This document shows positions 32,827 through 42,053 of a stretch of DNA of 64,000 nucleotides, one piece after another. Made by a program: the position numbers and the translations under genes. The stretch comes from Bradyrhizobium niftali (lineage in GTDB: Bacteria; Pseudomonadota; Alphaproteobacteria; Rhizobiales; Xanthobacteraceae): contig NZ_SPQT01000012.1 of the NCBI RefSeq assembly GCF_004571025.1, positions 153,178 to 217,177 on the forward strand. The letters are read 5' to 3'. The first letter of the stretch is position 1, and each line of letters starts with the position of its first letter. The notes below the pieces were generated by a model. It was given only the letters and a program-made list of their open reading frames with translations. It was not told the DNA's origin and made no database searches.

Positions 32827-33369
32827 ATGAACCAGCCCGCATCCGCCTATTTCATCGAGGATCGCCACGATCCCAACGAGACGCATACGCTTTCGGTGCT
32901 CGTGCAGAACGAGCCCGGCGTGCTCGCGCGCGTCATCGGCCTGTTCTCCGGGCGCGGCTACAACATCGAGAGCCTCACGGTCTCGGAGACCGAGGCGCAG
33001 AAGCATCTGTCGCGCATCACCATCGTCACCACCGGCACGCCGATGGTGATCGAGCAGATCAAGCACCAGCTCGACCGCATGATCCCGGTCTACCGCGTCG
33101 TCGACATGACCCAGACGAAGCGCTCGATCGAGCGCGAACTTGCGATGGTGAAGGTGCGTGGGCAGGGCGAGCACCGGGTCGAGGCGCTCAGGCTGGCGGA
33201 TGCGTTCCGCGCCCGCGTGATCGACGCCACCACCGAGAGCTTTGTGTTCGAGATCACAGGCAATACGGACAAGATCAATCAATATATCGATCTGATGCGC
33301 CCGCTCGGCCTTGTCGAGGTGTCGCGCACGGGCGTTGCCGCGATCGGCCGCGGGCCTGAAGGGATGTGA
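32827..33369 (+). CDS. ilvH: acetolactate synthase small (regulatory) subunit (180 aa)
   Basis: The N-terminal ACT domain (THTLSVLVQNEPGVLARVIGLFSGRGYNIESLTV, about residues 18-51) binds valine for feedback control. The C-terminal domain, with IDATTESFVFEITGNTDKINQYIDLMRPLG, contacts the large subunit. It starts 150 bases after the dehydratase gene, the gap being filled by a palindromic repeat. The methyltransferase gene follows 3 bases after its stop. Confidence 0.96.
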   Translation: MNQPASAYFIEDRHDPNETHTLSVLVQNEPGVLARVIGLFSGRGYNIESLTVSETEAQKHLSRITIVTTGTPMVIEQIKHQLDRMIPVYRVVDMTQTKRSIERELAMVKVRGQGEHRVEALRLADAFRARVIDATTESFVFEITGNTDKINQYIDLMRPLGLVEVSRTGVAAIGRGPEGM

Positions 33370-33372
33370 ACC

Positions 33373-34068
33373 ATGCTGGCGCGCGACTGGTACTACAATG
33401 AGCGGAACCGGATGGGCATCGAGCCCGCGGTGGCGTCGATCTACGACAGCCACGACGATGCCGATCTGCGGGCGCGCGCCGCCCTGAAAATGCTCGGTGT
33501 CCAGCGCGGCTGGCGCATCGCCGACATCGGCTGCGGAAACGGCGTGCTCGCCACCGAAGCTGCGCTGATGGGCGCCGAGGTCGACGCCATCGACATTTCG
33601 CCCGCGATGCTGGCGCTCGCCGAGATCTATGCGCGCGACCGCAAGGCGCCCGTGCGCACGCAATCGGCCGGCCTGCTCAGCTTCGCCTACCGGCCGGAAT
33701 CCTACGATCTGATCGTCAGCGAGTTCACGCTGCATCATCTGCCTGATTTCTGGAAAGTGGTGGCGATGTCGCGGATCTTTCGCGCGCTGAAGCCGGGGGC
33801 GAGCTTCTATCTGCGCGACATCGTTTATGCCTCGATGCCCGACGCGGTCGAGCGCGACGTCGAGCAGTGGGCAGAATTCCAGATCAAGAACCACGATTTC
33901 TCCCGCGAGGGCGTGGTCACGCATATGCGCGACGAATATTCCACCTTCGGCTGGGTGATGGAGCGGATGCTGACCGACGTCGGCTTCACGCTGATCTCGG
34001 CCGACTATCACGCGCCGATGCACGGCACTTATCTGCTGCGGAAACCGAAAGCCGGCGAGCAAGGCTAG
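33373..34068 (+). CDS. class I SAM-dependent methyltransferase (231 aa)
   Basis: Motif I is IADIGCGNGVLATEAAL (about residues 50-66), then VDAIDISPAMLALA (motif II) and FTLHHLPDFWKVVAMSRIFRALKPGASFYLRDI (post-I region), the layout of small-molecule methyltransferases. The methyl acceptor is unknown. It is tightly linked to ilvH (3 bases), but I see no branched-chain link in its sequence. Confidence 0.88.
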   Translation: MLARDWYYNERNRMGIEPAVASIYDSHDDADLRARAALKMLGVQRGWRIADIGCGNGVLATEAALMGAEVDAIDISPAMLALAEIYARDRKAPVRTQSAGLLSFAYRPESYDLIVSEFTLHHLPDFWKVVAMSRIFRALKPGASFYLRDIVYASMPDAVERDVEQWAEFQIKNHDFSREGVVTHMRDEYSTFGWVMERMLTDVGFTLISADYHAPMHGTYLLRKPKAGEQG

Positions 34069-34117
34069 ACCAGAACAAGAAACAGGGCTGCACGACAGGG
34101 CAGAACCGGAAACAACA

Positions 34118-34993
34118 ATGAAGCCGGCCGACATCCTCATCGCCCTCCTGGTGGCGATCATCTGGGGGCTTGCCTTCGTGGCGAGCCGGATCGCACTCGA
34201 CGAGTTTTCGCCGGAGCTGATGACGGCGATGCGCTTCACCATTGCCGCGGTGCCGTGCCTGTTCATTCCCAAGCCGAAGGTCGCCTGGTCGCTGCTGATC
34301 GCGATCAGCTTCACGCTGTTTCTCGGCCAGTTCCTGAGCCAGGCCTATGGCATCGCCCATGGCGTGCCGGTGGGGCTGACCTCCGTCGTCGTGCAGAGTC
34401 AGGCGCTGTTCACGATCGGCTTTGCCGCGATCGCCTTCGGCGAGCGGCCGACGCCGATGCAGACCCTCGGCATCGTCATCGCCGCAGCCGGGCTGCTGAT
34501 GATCTGCGGCACCGTCGGCTACGATTTCAGCGTGGGTGCCTTCGCGGTGCTGATGATCGCGCCGGTCAGCTTTGCCGTCGGAAACATTCTGCTGCGCGGC
34601 GCGCGCGGCGTGCCGATGTTCGACCTGTTTGCCTGGCTTTGTCTCGCCACTGCGGTCCCGTTGCTCGCCCTCTCGCTCGTCGTCAACGGGCCGGCGCCGA
34701 CCTTCCAGTCCCTGATCCACATGTCGCTGACCGGTCTCGTCTGCCTGCTGATGATCGGCGCCATCTCCACCAGCATCGCCTATTGGCTGTGGGGCCGGCT
34801 GCTGCGTGACTATCCCGCTGCCCAAGTGGTGCCGTTCGCTCTGCTGGTGCCGTTCGTCGGCTCGGCCGCCTCCAGCATCGTGTTCGGCGAACGCTTCGGA
34901 CCCCTGAGGCTCGCCGGCATGCTGACCGTGATCGGCGGTATCGCGGTGATGGTGCTGGCGAAGCGCCCGCAAGTCCTGCCGAAGATCGCGTGA
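34118..34993 (+). CDS. EamA/DMT family transporter (291 aa)
   Basis: Ten membrane helices are arranged as two EamA repeats (about residues 1-133 and 145-285), with the typical IIWGLAFVASRIALDEFSPELMTAMRF start and the FGERxxPxQxxG motif in each repeat (FGERPTPMQTLG and FGERFGPLRLAG). Members export amino acids or metabolites. The closeness to ilv genes and to a LysE exporter is suggestive of amino-acid export but not proof. Confidence 0.92.
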   Translation: MKPADILIALLVAIIWGLAFVASRIALDEFSPELMTAMRFTIAAVPCLFIPKPKVAWSLLIAISFTLFLGQFLSQAYGIAHGVPVGLTSVVVQSQALFTIGFAAIAFGERPTPMQTLGIVIAAAGLLMICGTVGYDFSVGAFAVLMIAPVSFAVGNILLRGARGVPMFDLFAWLCLATAVPLLALSLVVNGPAPTFQSLIHMSLTGLVCLLMIGAISTSIAYWLWGRLLRDYPAAQVVPFALLVPFVGSAASSIVFGERFGPLRLAGMLTVIGGIAVMVLAKRPQVLPKIA

Positions 34994-35000
34994 GGTGAAT

Positions 35001-35603
35001 ATGGCTTACTCGCTGTTCTATGCCTTCCTCGCCTTCATGGTGGTGATGTACTTCACCCCCGGGCCGAACAACATCATGCTGCTGGCGTCGGGCCTGACCT
35101 ATGGCTTCCGGCGCACCATCCCCCACATCGCCGGCATCGTCATCGGCTTTGCCTTCATGGTCGCCGCGGTGGGCCTCGGGCTAGGGACCGTGTTCCTGGC
35201 CTATCCGATCCTCCAGACCATCCTGAAATATGCCGGTGCGGTCTACCTCGTCTATCTTGCTGCCGTGATCGCCATGTCCGGCCCGACCACGCCGGACGGC
35301 GAGAGCGGCCGCGGCCCGATGACCTTCTGGGGTGCGGCCATGTTCCAGTGGATCAACGCCAAGGGCTGGGTGATCGTGATCGGCACCATCACCGCCTATG
35401 CGGCGATTGCCCAGTTTCCCGTCAACATCGCGATCCAGACCCTGATCAGCCTGCTCGTCGGCACGGTCTCAACCGTGGTCTGGGCCCTGTTCGGCACTGC
35501 GCTGCGGCCGGTCCTGACCTCCGAGCGGCTGGTCCGGGCTTTCAACGTCGTGATGGCACTCCTGCTGCTCGCCTCCCTCTACCCCGTTTTCATGGATGCA
35601 TGA
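35001..35603 (+). CDS. LysE/RhtB family exporter (200 aa)
   Basis: Six membrane helices, the family motif YFTPGPNNIMLLASGLTYGFRRTIPHIAGIVIGF near residues 15-48, and MFQWINAKGWVIVIGTI in the second half. LysE/RhtB proteins export amino acids such as lysine, threonine or homoserine. I chose the ATG at 35001 after GAGGTG; a GTG at 34995 is inside that site. It follows the EamA gene by 7 bases, so the two form an operon. Confidence 0.92.
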   Translation: MAYSLFYAFLAFMVVMYFTPGPNNIMLLASGLTYGFRRTIPHIAGIVIGFAFMVAAVGLGLGTVFLAYPILQTILKYAGAVYLVYLAAVIAMSGPTTPDGESGRGPMTFWGAAMFQWINAKGWVIVIGTITAYAAIAQFPVNIAIQTLISLLVGTVSTVVWALFGTALRPVLTSERLVRAFNVVMALLLLASLYPVFMDA

Positions 35604-35607
35604 TGTC

Positions 35608-35675
35608 GCGGATTTCCATGCAGAAACGGGTTTCCCTAGGGGCTGAAAATGCTCTAGACAGCCCCCGAAATCCGC
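35608..35675 (+). promoter_or_regulatory. possible three-way-junction RNA upstream of ilvC
   Basis: Three perfect helices are nested in 68 bases. An outer 9-bp stem GCGGATTTC (35608-35616) pairs with GAAATCCGC (35667-35675). Inside it lie a small hairpin GAAAC-GG-GTTTC (35623-35634) and a 7-bp hairpin GGGGCTG (35639-35645) with CAGCCCC (35659-35665). No T run follows. It sits 60 bases before the ilvC start. Could be a structured leader, or the 3' end of the LysE transcript. Confidence 0.5.
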
Positions 35676-35735
35676 AAATTTCACCCTTCGGACACTGAGC
35701 TTTGGCCGATTCTGGCCCTGAATGAGGAAACGACT

Positions 35736-36755
35736 ATGCGTGTTTATTACGATCGCGACGCCGACCTGAACCTGATCAAGGGCAAGAAGGTCGTCATCGT
35801 CGGCTATGGCAGCCAGGGCCACGCCCACGCGCTGAACCTGAAGGATTCCGGCGTCAAGGAAGTCGCCATTGCGCTGCGCAAGGGCTCGGCCTCGGCGAAG
35901 AAGGCGGAAGCCGCCGGCTTCAAGGTGATGGAAGTCGCCGAAGCCGCCAAATGGGCCGACCTCGTCATGATGCTGACCCCGGACGAGCTCCAGGGCGACA
36001 TCTACCGCGAGCACCTGCACGACAACATGAAGAAGGGCGCCGCCCTCGTCTTCGCGCACGGCCTCAACGTCCACTTCAACCTTCTCGACCCGCGCGCCGA
36101 CCTCGACGTGCTGATGATCGCGCCGAAGGGCCCCGGCCACACCGTGCGCTCGGAGTATCAGCGCGGCGGCGGCGTGCCCTGCCTGATCGCGATCGCCAAG
36201 GACGTCTCGGGCAACGCCCATGACCTCGGCCTGTCCTACGCCTCCGCCATCGGTGGCGGCCGCGCCGGCATCATCGAGACCACCTTCAAGGAAGAGTGCG
36301 AGACCGACCTGTTCGGCGAGCAGGTCGTGCTTTGCGGCGGCCTGGTCGAGCTGATCAAGGGCGGCTACGAGACGCTGGTCGAAGCCGGCTACGCCCCGGA
36401 GATGGCCTATTTCGAGTGCCTGCACGAAGTGAAGCTGATCGTCGACCTGATCTATGAAGGCGGCATCGCCAACATGAACTACTCGATCTCCAACACCGCC
36501 GAGTATGGCGAATACGTCACCGGTCCGCGCATCGTCACCGCCGAGACCAAGGCCGAGATGAAGCGCGTTCTCGCCGACATCCAGGGCGGCAAGTTCGCCC
36601 GCGACTGGATGCTCGAGAACAAGGTCAACCAGACCTCGTTCAAGGCGACGCGCGCCAAGCTCGCCCAGCATCCGATCGAGGAAGTCGGCGCCAAACTGCG
36701 CGACATGATGCCCTGGATCAAGAAGGGCGCGCTGGTCGACAAGAGCAAGAACTAA
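35736..36755 (+). CDS. ilvC: ketol-acid reductoisomerase (339 aa)
   Basis: The N-terminal Rossmann domain has GYGSQGHAHALNLKDSG (about residues 24-40) and ALRKGSASAKKAEAAGF, whose Arg and Ser residues favour NADPH. The C-terminal knotted helical domain carries the Mg-binding acidic residues around ETTFKEECETDLFGEQ. It is the short class I form. It performs the second step of valine and isoleucine synthesis. It has its own leader and ribosome binding site (GAGGAAA), separate from the ilvB operon. Confidence 0.98.
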   Translation: MRVYYDRDADLNLIKGKKVVIVGYGSQGHAHALNLKDSGVKEVAIALRKGSASAKKAEAAGFKVMEVAEAAKWADLVMMLTPDELQGDIYREHLHDNMKKGAALVFAHGLNVHFNLLDPRADLDVLMIAPKGPGHTVRSEYQRGGGVPCLIAIAKDVSGNAHDLGLSYASAIGGGRAGIIETTFKEECETDLFGEQVVLCGGLVELIKGGYETLVEAGYAPEMAYFECLHEVKLIVDLIYEGGIANMNYSISNTAEYGEYVTGPRIVTAETKAEMKRVLADIQGGKFARDWMLENKVNQTSFKATRAKLAQHPIEEVGAKLRDMMPWIKKGALVDKSKN

Positions 36756-37081
36756 GCACCGTCATTCCGGGGGCGCGACGAAATCGCGCCCCCGGACCTC
36801 GATCCTTGTTCATGAGTTTCCCGGGTTTGCACGGACGCCAGCCCTGGGAATGACGCGGGGAGGCGATGTCCGCCTCGCGCCGGTGTGAGCTCGCTGATCG
36901 TGCGCGCCGCCCCCCGTGTCGCGCGAAGCTCGGGCCCAAACCGGCTTCGGTTTTACAGCAGCATCGGCTGTTTTTTTGCGCCCCCAAGTATTAGGACACC
37001 ATTACTGACCTGATTTCCGTACGACTACGGGATCGAATTGCGATGGGCAGATCAACCAAATCTTAGCGCGGCCGGGCGAGG
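36756..37081. other. intergenic region after ilvC
   Basis: It holds the ilvC hairpin at 36768-36795. The remaining 280 bases show no gene. TTTTTTTGCGCCCCC near 36971 is a short T run without a stem. The promoter of the following GGDEF gene must lie here but no clear -35/-10 is visible. Confidence 0.5.
36768..36795. terminator. long hairpin after ilvC
   Basis: CCGGGGGCGCGA and TCGCGCCCCCGG form a perfect 12-bp stem with loop CAAA, 13 bases after the ilvC stop. No T run follows, so it may be an RNA-stabilising or REP-like element rather than a true terminator. Confidence 0.55.
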
Positions 37082-40000
37082 GTGAGCTATTGCTCGTACC
37101 ACAGATGGACAATGCTGAACGCTTGGCGAAGGCTGGCCGGATCGCCGGGATCGTCCGTCACGATCCTGGGCGTCGTGTTTTCGCTCGTTGTCGTCGCTCT
37201 GTTCCTCGTTGATCTGGGCATCCGCTATCGAGATGCAGTCGGATCTGCGAAAACCGACGCGCTCAATCTCTCGGCCATTCTGGCCGAGCATGCCGCGGTG
37301 ACGTTCGAAGACATCGATCGCGTGCTGCTTGAGGCGCAGGCGATCCGCAAGGACGCTTTGTCCGGAAAATACGCCGATCCCGGCGCGGCCAATATCGCGC
37401 TACGTCAACTGGTCAGGAGCTCGTCGATTCTCGTCGCGGTCGGCTGGACCGATGCGTCCGGCGCTGTCGTTGCGCATTCCTATGATCACGCGCTGCCGCG
37501 CAGCAACATCTCCGACATGTCGCACTTCATCGCGCAACGCGACGGCGCCGGCACCGGACTGTTCGTTGCGCCACCCTATCGCTCGGCGGGCGGCGACAAA
37601 TGGTTCAGTGCGGCGTCACGCCGGTTGAACAACCCGGATGGGAGCTTTGCGGGCATCGTTACTGCGCCGCTGGATCAATCCTTTCTGCTGAAGATCTATC
37701 GCAAGATCGACCTGGGCCCGGACGGCTCGGTGGTCCTGCTCCATCGCACCGGACGGGTCCTCGCGCGCGTACCGGAACAGAAGGATGTCCTGGGCAAGTC
37801 GGTCGCCGGCGGCCCGCTGTTTACCAAGTATCTGCCGGTCTGCGAGGTGGGCTCATACGAGCTCACGAGCCCCATCGATGGCGTCGCGCGCATTGCTGGC
37901 TACAAGGCCGTGCCCGGCCTGCCGCTGGTCATGGTCGTGACCTACACGCGCAGTTACGCGTTGCAGCCATGGTACCGCCATCTCTACACCTTCGGCCCGC
38001 TGGCCGCCGCGATCGTCACCATTATTCTGATCGGCACATTCCTGCTGCGGCGGCAAACGAATGCGCTTGCTGCTGCGAGTGCCCGGTTCGATGCCGCGTT
38101 GAGCAACATGCCGCATGGGCTCAGCATGTTTGACGCCGACGAGAGGCTATTGGTCGCCAACAGCCGTTACCGCGAGATGTACGATCTCACGGAGGCGCAG
38201 GTCGAACCTGGAACGCTTCTCAGCAGCATCGTCGGCCACTACAAGGCGACGGGAGCCGACCTCGATGCGGAGGAATTCCTCGAGGGGGCAAAGCACCGGG
38301 CGCAACGAATCTTCACGCTTGGCAACGGCCGGATCATCTCGATCCTGCGCACGCCCATGGCCGACGGCGGCTGGGTCGCGACCCATCAGGACATCACCGA
38401 GAGGCGGCGAGACGAGATCCTGCTGGCCGAAAATGCCGCCGAGCTGAAGCTCATCAACACCCGGTTCGATGTCGCAATCAGCAACATGCATCAGGGTCTG
38501 TGCCTGTTTGATGCCGACAAGAACCTGGTCGTCTCCAACAGCCGCTATCAGCAGATGTACGATCTGCCGGACGAGCTGGTGAGGCCAGGCACGCCGCTGC
38601 AACGGATATTGCAATATTATGCGGATCGCGGCGAAACGAGCTCCCTGACGGTCGACCAGCATGTCCAGCTCATGCCGACCCAGCGGCAGCAGGACTACGC
38701 GTTGAAAGACCAGCGCCAGATCCTGATCCAGCGCAAGCCGCTGCCGGATGGCGGCTGGGTCGCGACCCACGAAGACGTCACCGAGCAAAAACGCGGCGAG
38801 CAGATGCTGGCCCAGAAGGCAGCGGAGCTGGAGGCGATCAATACGCGCTTCGATGCTGCCCTCAACAACATGTCCCAGGGGCTCTGCATGTTCGATGCGG
38901 ACCAGAGGATCGTGGTCTCAAACGCGCGCTATGCCGAAATTTATCATCTGGGCGGCGATCAGATCGGGCCAGGTACTTCGCTGGCGCAGATTCTCGAATA
39001 TCGCCGCGAAAAAGGGACGTATTTTGCCGACGTCGCGCCGGACGTCTATCTCAGCCAGAACGTGAAGCAGCTGAGCGAGATCCGGGAACTCGCCGACGGC
39101 AGGGTGGTCGCGATTGCGCGCCACATGATGCAGGATGGCGGCTGGCTCACGACCCACGAGGATATTACCGATCGAGCGAGAAACGAGAAGCGTATCGCCT
39201 ATCTGGCGCAGCACGATCTGCTCACGGGTCTTGCGAACCGCGCCGTGTTCTCCGAAAAGCTCGACGATGCTGCAAAGCGGTCGCAGCGTCATGGCACGAC
39301 ATTCACCGTGCTGATGCTGGATCTCGACAGGTTCAAGGCCGTCAACGATACGCTCGGTCACGCCGCGGGCGACCAGCTGCTCGTCGAGGTGGCGCGGCGG
39401 TTGAGTTCATCGTTGCGGGATACCGATGTGCTGGCGCGGCTCGGCGGCGACGAATTCGCGATCATCCAGGAGAACGAAAAAAATCAGAGCGAGGGCGCGA
39501 TTGCTCTCGCTCTGAGGATCATCGGCCTGATCGAGCAACCCTTCGATCTTGGCGGCCATCGCATCAGCGTCGGCACCAGCGTCGGCATCGCCTTCGCGCC
39601 GGAGCACGGCGCCGACGCCGAGACGTTGCTGCAGAAGGCGGATGTCGCGCTCTACGTGACGAAATCTGCGGGCCGAAACGATTTCCGCATCTTCCAGCCC
39701 GAAATGACGCAGGCTGCCGACACACAGAAGTCGATGGAAGGCGAACTGCGGGAAGCGATGGCCCGCAACGAGTTCGAGCTGCACTACCAGCCGGTGATCG
39801 ACGCCAGGACGCGCACGATGACGGGGCTGGAATGTTTCGTGCGCTGGCACCACCCGTCGAAGGGCGTGCTGGCGCCTTTGCAGTTCCTTGATGTCGCCGA
39901 GCAGGCCGGACTGATGGTGCCGCTCGGTGAATGGATATTGCGACAGGCCTGCCTGGACGCGGCTGCCTGGCCAGCGCACATCAGGGTCGCCGTCAACGTG

Positions 40001-40495
40001 AGCGCCGCCCAGTTCCACAGGAGCAACGTGCTCGACGTCGTCCTGTGCGCGCTGGTCGAGTCGGGGTTGTCGCCGGAGCGCCTTGAGCTCGAAATACCGG
40101 ACGTTGCGCTCCTGGACGGGAATCTGCCGGCTCACCTGCTCACGGTCCGGCAACTGAAGAACCTTGGCGTCGGCGTCGTCCTCGACAATTGCGGCGTGGG
40201 TTATTCCGCGGGGAGCTATCTCCAGAGCTTCCCGTTCGACAAGCTCAAGATCGACCGCACGATCGCGCAGGGCTGCGCAACGCGAAAGGACTGCGCGGCA
40301 GTCGTCGCCTCTGCCGTCGCATTGGCGCGCGGTCTCGACGTCGCCACGGTCGCCAAGGGGGTCGAGACCCCTGCGCAATTCGAGGCCCTTCGAGCGGCGG
40401 GAGTGGACTTCGTCCAGGGATATCTGTTCGGGCGACCCGTGCCGAACTCCGAAGTCAGTTTCGATATGCCGTTGCCGGCACAAAATGTCGCGTGA
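37082..40495 (+). CDS. membrane sensor with three PAS domains, GGDEF and degenerate EAL (1137 aa)
   Basis: Order: membrane helix (about 24-46), extracytoplasmic sensor domain (about 50-300), second helix (about 302-325), three successive PAS_7-like domains (about 335-455, 460-575, 595-700; each with FDxA(I/L)xNMxxGLxxFDAD and GGWVATHxDxT-type ends), GGDEF (about 710-865) and EAL (about 880-1125). GGDEF at about 788 and an RDTD I-site five residues before it are intact, so c-di-GMP synthesis with product inhibition is expected. In the EAL domain the motif reads ECF (917-919), DDFG reads DNCG (1035-1038) and AEGVET reads AKGVET (Lys1092), so hydrolysis is unlikely. The start may be GTG 37082 or ATG 37112. 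Confidence 0.9.
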   Translation: MSYCSYHRWTMLNAWRRLAGSPGSSVTILGVVFSLVVVALFLVDLGIRYRDAVGSAKTDALNLSAILAEHAAVTFEDIDRVLLEAQAIRKDALSGKYADPGAANIALRQLVRSSSILVAVGWTDASGAVVAHSYDHALPRSNISDMSHFIAQRDGAGTGLFVAPPYRSAGGDKWFSAASRRLNNPDGSFAGIVTAPLDQSFLLKIYRKIDLGPDGSVVLLHRTGRVLARVPEQKDVLGKSVAGGPLFTKYLPVCEVGSYELTSPIDGVARIAGYKAVPGLPLVMVVTYTRSYALQPWYRHLYTFGPLAAAIVTIILIGTFLLRRQTNALAAASARFDAALSNMPHGLSMFDADERLLVANSRYREMYDLTEAQVEPGTLLSSIVGHYKATGADLDAEEFLEGAKHRAQRIFTLGNGRIISILRTPMADGGWVATHQDITERRRDEILLAENAAELKLINTRFDVAISNMHQGLCLFDADKNLVVSNSRYQQMYDLPDELVRPGTPLQRILQYYADRGETSSLTVDQHVQLMPTQRQQDYALKDQRQILIQRKPLPDGGWVATHEDVTEQKRGEQMLAQKAAELEAINTRFDAALNNMSQGLCMFDADQRIVVSNARYAEIYHLGGDQIGPGTSLAQILEYRREKGTYFADVAPDVYLSQNVKQLSEIRELADGRVVAIARHMMQDGGWLTTHEDITDRARNEKRIAYLAQHDLLTGLANRAVFSEKLDDAAKRSQRHGTTFTVLMLDLDRFKAVNDTLGHAAGDQLLVEVARRLSSSLRDTDVLARLGGDEFAIIQENEKNQSEGAIALALRIIGLIEQPFDLGGHRISVGTSVGIAFAPEHGADAETLLQKADVALYVTKSAGRNDFRIFQPEMTQAADTQKSMEGELREAMARNEFELHYQPVIDARTRTMTGLECFVRWHHPSKGVLAPLQFLDVAEQAGLMVPLGEWILRQACLDAAAWPAHIRVAVNVSAAQFHRSNVLDVVLCALVESGLSPERLELEIPDVALLDGNLPAHLLTVRQLKNLGVGVVLDNCGVGYSAGSYLQSFPFDKLKIDRTIAQGCATRKDCAAVVASAVALARGLDVATVAKGVETPAQFEALRAAGVDFVQGYLFGRPVPNSEVSFDMPLPAQNVA

Positions 40496-40547
40496 TCTCA
40501 TGACCTCCGTCGGAACACAGTCAACTCAACCCACGAGGTCACGAGAG

Positions 40548-41648
40548 ATGAATTTGGAGACCGGCCTGATCGATCAACTCGAGATCGCGCTGGCGAGCCC
40601 GGAGCTGTCGAAGCGCGCCGAACTCCTGCGCCAGGTCGCCGATCTCTTCGTGCTCGGCTCGGGCAAGTTCACCGACGAGCAGGTCGATCTGTTCGATGAG
40701 GTGATGAGCACGCTCCTCAAGGATATCGAATGCGCCGCCCGGGCGACCTTCGGGAGCCGGCTTTCCAGATTGCCTGACGCGCCGCGCAGGACGATCCGCT
40801 TGCTGGCGTTTGACGACGCGCCAGAGGTGGCGGCGCCGGTCCTGGAGCACTCGCCGCAGCTCGACGAGGCGAGCTTGGCGGAGAACGCGCGGACCAAGAG
40901 CCAGGGTCACCTGCTGGCCATCGCCGGCCGCAGCCGGTTGACGGAGCCCGTCACCGACGTCCTGGTCGAGCGCGGCAACAGCGACGTTGCGATGCGGACA
41001 GCCGGTAACGGTGGGGCCAGGTTCTCGCTCCAGGGAATGTCCAAGCTCACCAGCCGGGCCCGGGATAATGGCGCGCTCGCCATGTGCATCTGGGCTCGCC
41101 CCGATATCCCGCGCGAGAGCTTGCTGAAATTGTTCGCCCATGCGTCCGAGATGGTGAGGCGGAAGCTGGAGGCGGCCGATCCGCGCCAGGCGGCGCTGAT
41201 CCGGAGTGCCATTGCGGAGAGCTCCGATGAGCTTCAGACGACGGCGCGGGCAGGCTCGAGCGAGCATGCCCGCGCGTTGGCCGAGGTGAGCTCCCTGCAT
41301 TCGAGCGGGCAACTGGACGAGGCACGGGTGCTCGGCTTCATCGGCGAGCGAAGCTTCGACAAGACCGCCGTCGCGCTGTCGCTCATGAGCAATCTGCCGA
41401 TCGGAGCGATCGAGCGCGCGCTGGTTCGCTCTGAGCCCGAGCAGATTCTCATTCTCGCGAAGGCCATCGGTCTGTCCTGGGACACGACGAAGGCGATCTT
41501 GACGTTTCAGCCTGGTTCGGCCCATGAGGGGAAGGAGCGATTGGACGAGTGCTTTGCGAGCTTCCTCCGGTTGAAGCCAAATACCGCGAAGGCTGCGCTC
41601 CAATTCTACCGGCTCCGCGAGCGGGCGGGGCAGGGGCCTGTCCACTAG
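40548..41648 (+). CDS. DUF2336 domain protein (366 aa), paralogue 2
   Basis: I chose the ATG at 40548 after GAGGT at 40535; another in-frame ATG at 40500 is possible. The soluble, helical protein aligns along its whole length with the protein at 4587-5705 (shared TKSQGHLLAIAGRS, EPVTDVLVERG, GGARFS, SWDTT and the final VH). It follows the GGDEF/EAL gene by 52 bases on the same strand and is probably co-transcribed, which would link DUF2336 to c-di-GMP signalling here. The biochemical role is unknown. Confidence 0.85.
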   Translation: MNLETGLIDQLEIALASPELSKRAELLRQVADLFVLGSGKFTDEQVDLFDEVMSTLLKDIECAARATFGSRLSRLPDAPRRTIRLLAFDDAPEVAAPVLEHSPQLDEASLAENARTKSQGHLLAIAGRSRLTEPVTDVLVERGNSDVAMRTAGNGGARFSLQGMSKLTSRARDNGALAMCIWARPDIPRESLLKLFAHASEMVRRKLEAADPRQAALIRSAIAESSDELQTTARAGSSEHARALAEVSSLHSSGQLDEARVLGFIGERSFDKTAVALSLMSNLPIGAIERALVRSEPEQILILAKAIGLSWDTTKAILTFQPGSAHEGKERLDECFASFLRLKPNTAKAALQFYRLRERAGQGPVH

Positions 41649-42053
41649 CGCAAGCAAACCAATCATTAAGCGCTCGTCCGGTATATTCGAACCGCGATGA
41701 GGTGGACGTCTCGCCGTTTGCATCTCCTCTCAAGCTTTGTTGCTTCATTCAAACTCTTCGATGTTTGAAGCCCGCGCTCAAGACGAAGAATTGACGCTTA
41801 AAGCACATTCTTGGTCTCGCATCGTTTCTCCAGCGTTTCTTCCAGCGTTCAAACCGCAAAATCCTAGCGCCTTCAGGGCCAAAGATTCGGCTCTTCATCC
41901 GCATTCTGATCGCGCGCTGATCCTTGCAGCGCGACGTTCGCGTGCCACTTCTTCTTAAGAATCGACACCTGCTGCGCCTGCTTGAGAGTTGAGCGGCATT
42001 GCGCCCCAGCGCCCTTCCTCCTACATGATTGCGGGAACTTGAGGGGGAAACAC
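41649..42053. other. intergenic region without recognisable features
   Basis: 405 bases with lower GC than the neighbours. Short open frames on both strands have no good ribosome binding site or family resemblance. I see no promoter, repeat or RNA that I can support. Confidence 0.5.

Noticed and set aside
41737..41958. Open frame of 73 codons in the lower-GC gap after the second DUF2336 gene
   Set aside because: No ribosome binding site, Ser/Arg-rich composition without structure and codon use unlike neighbours.
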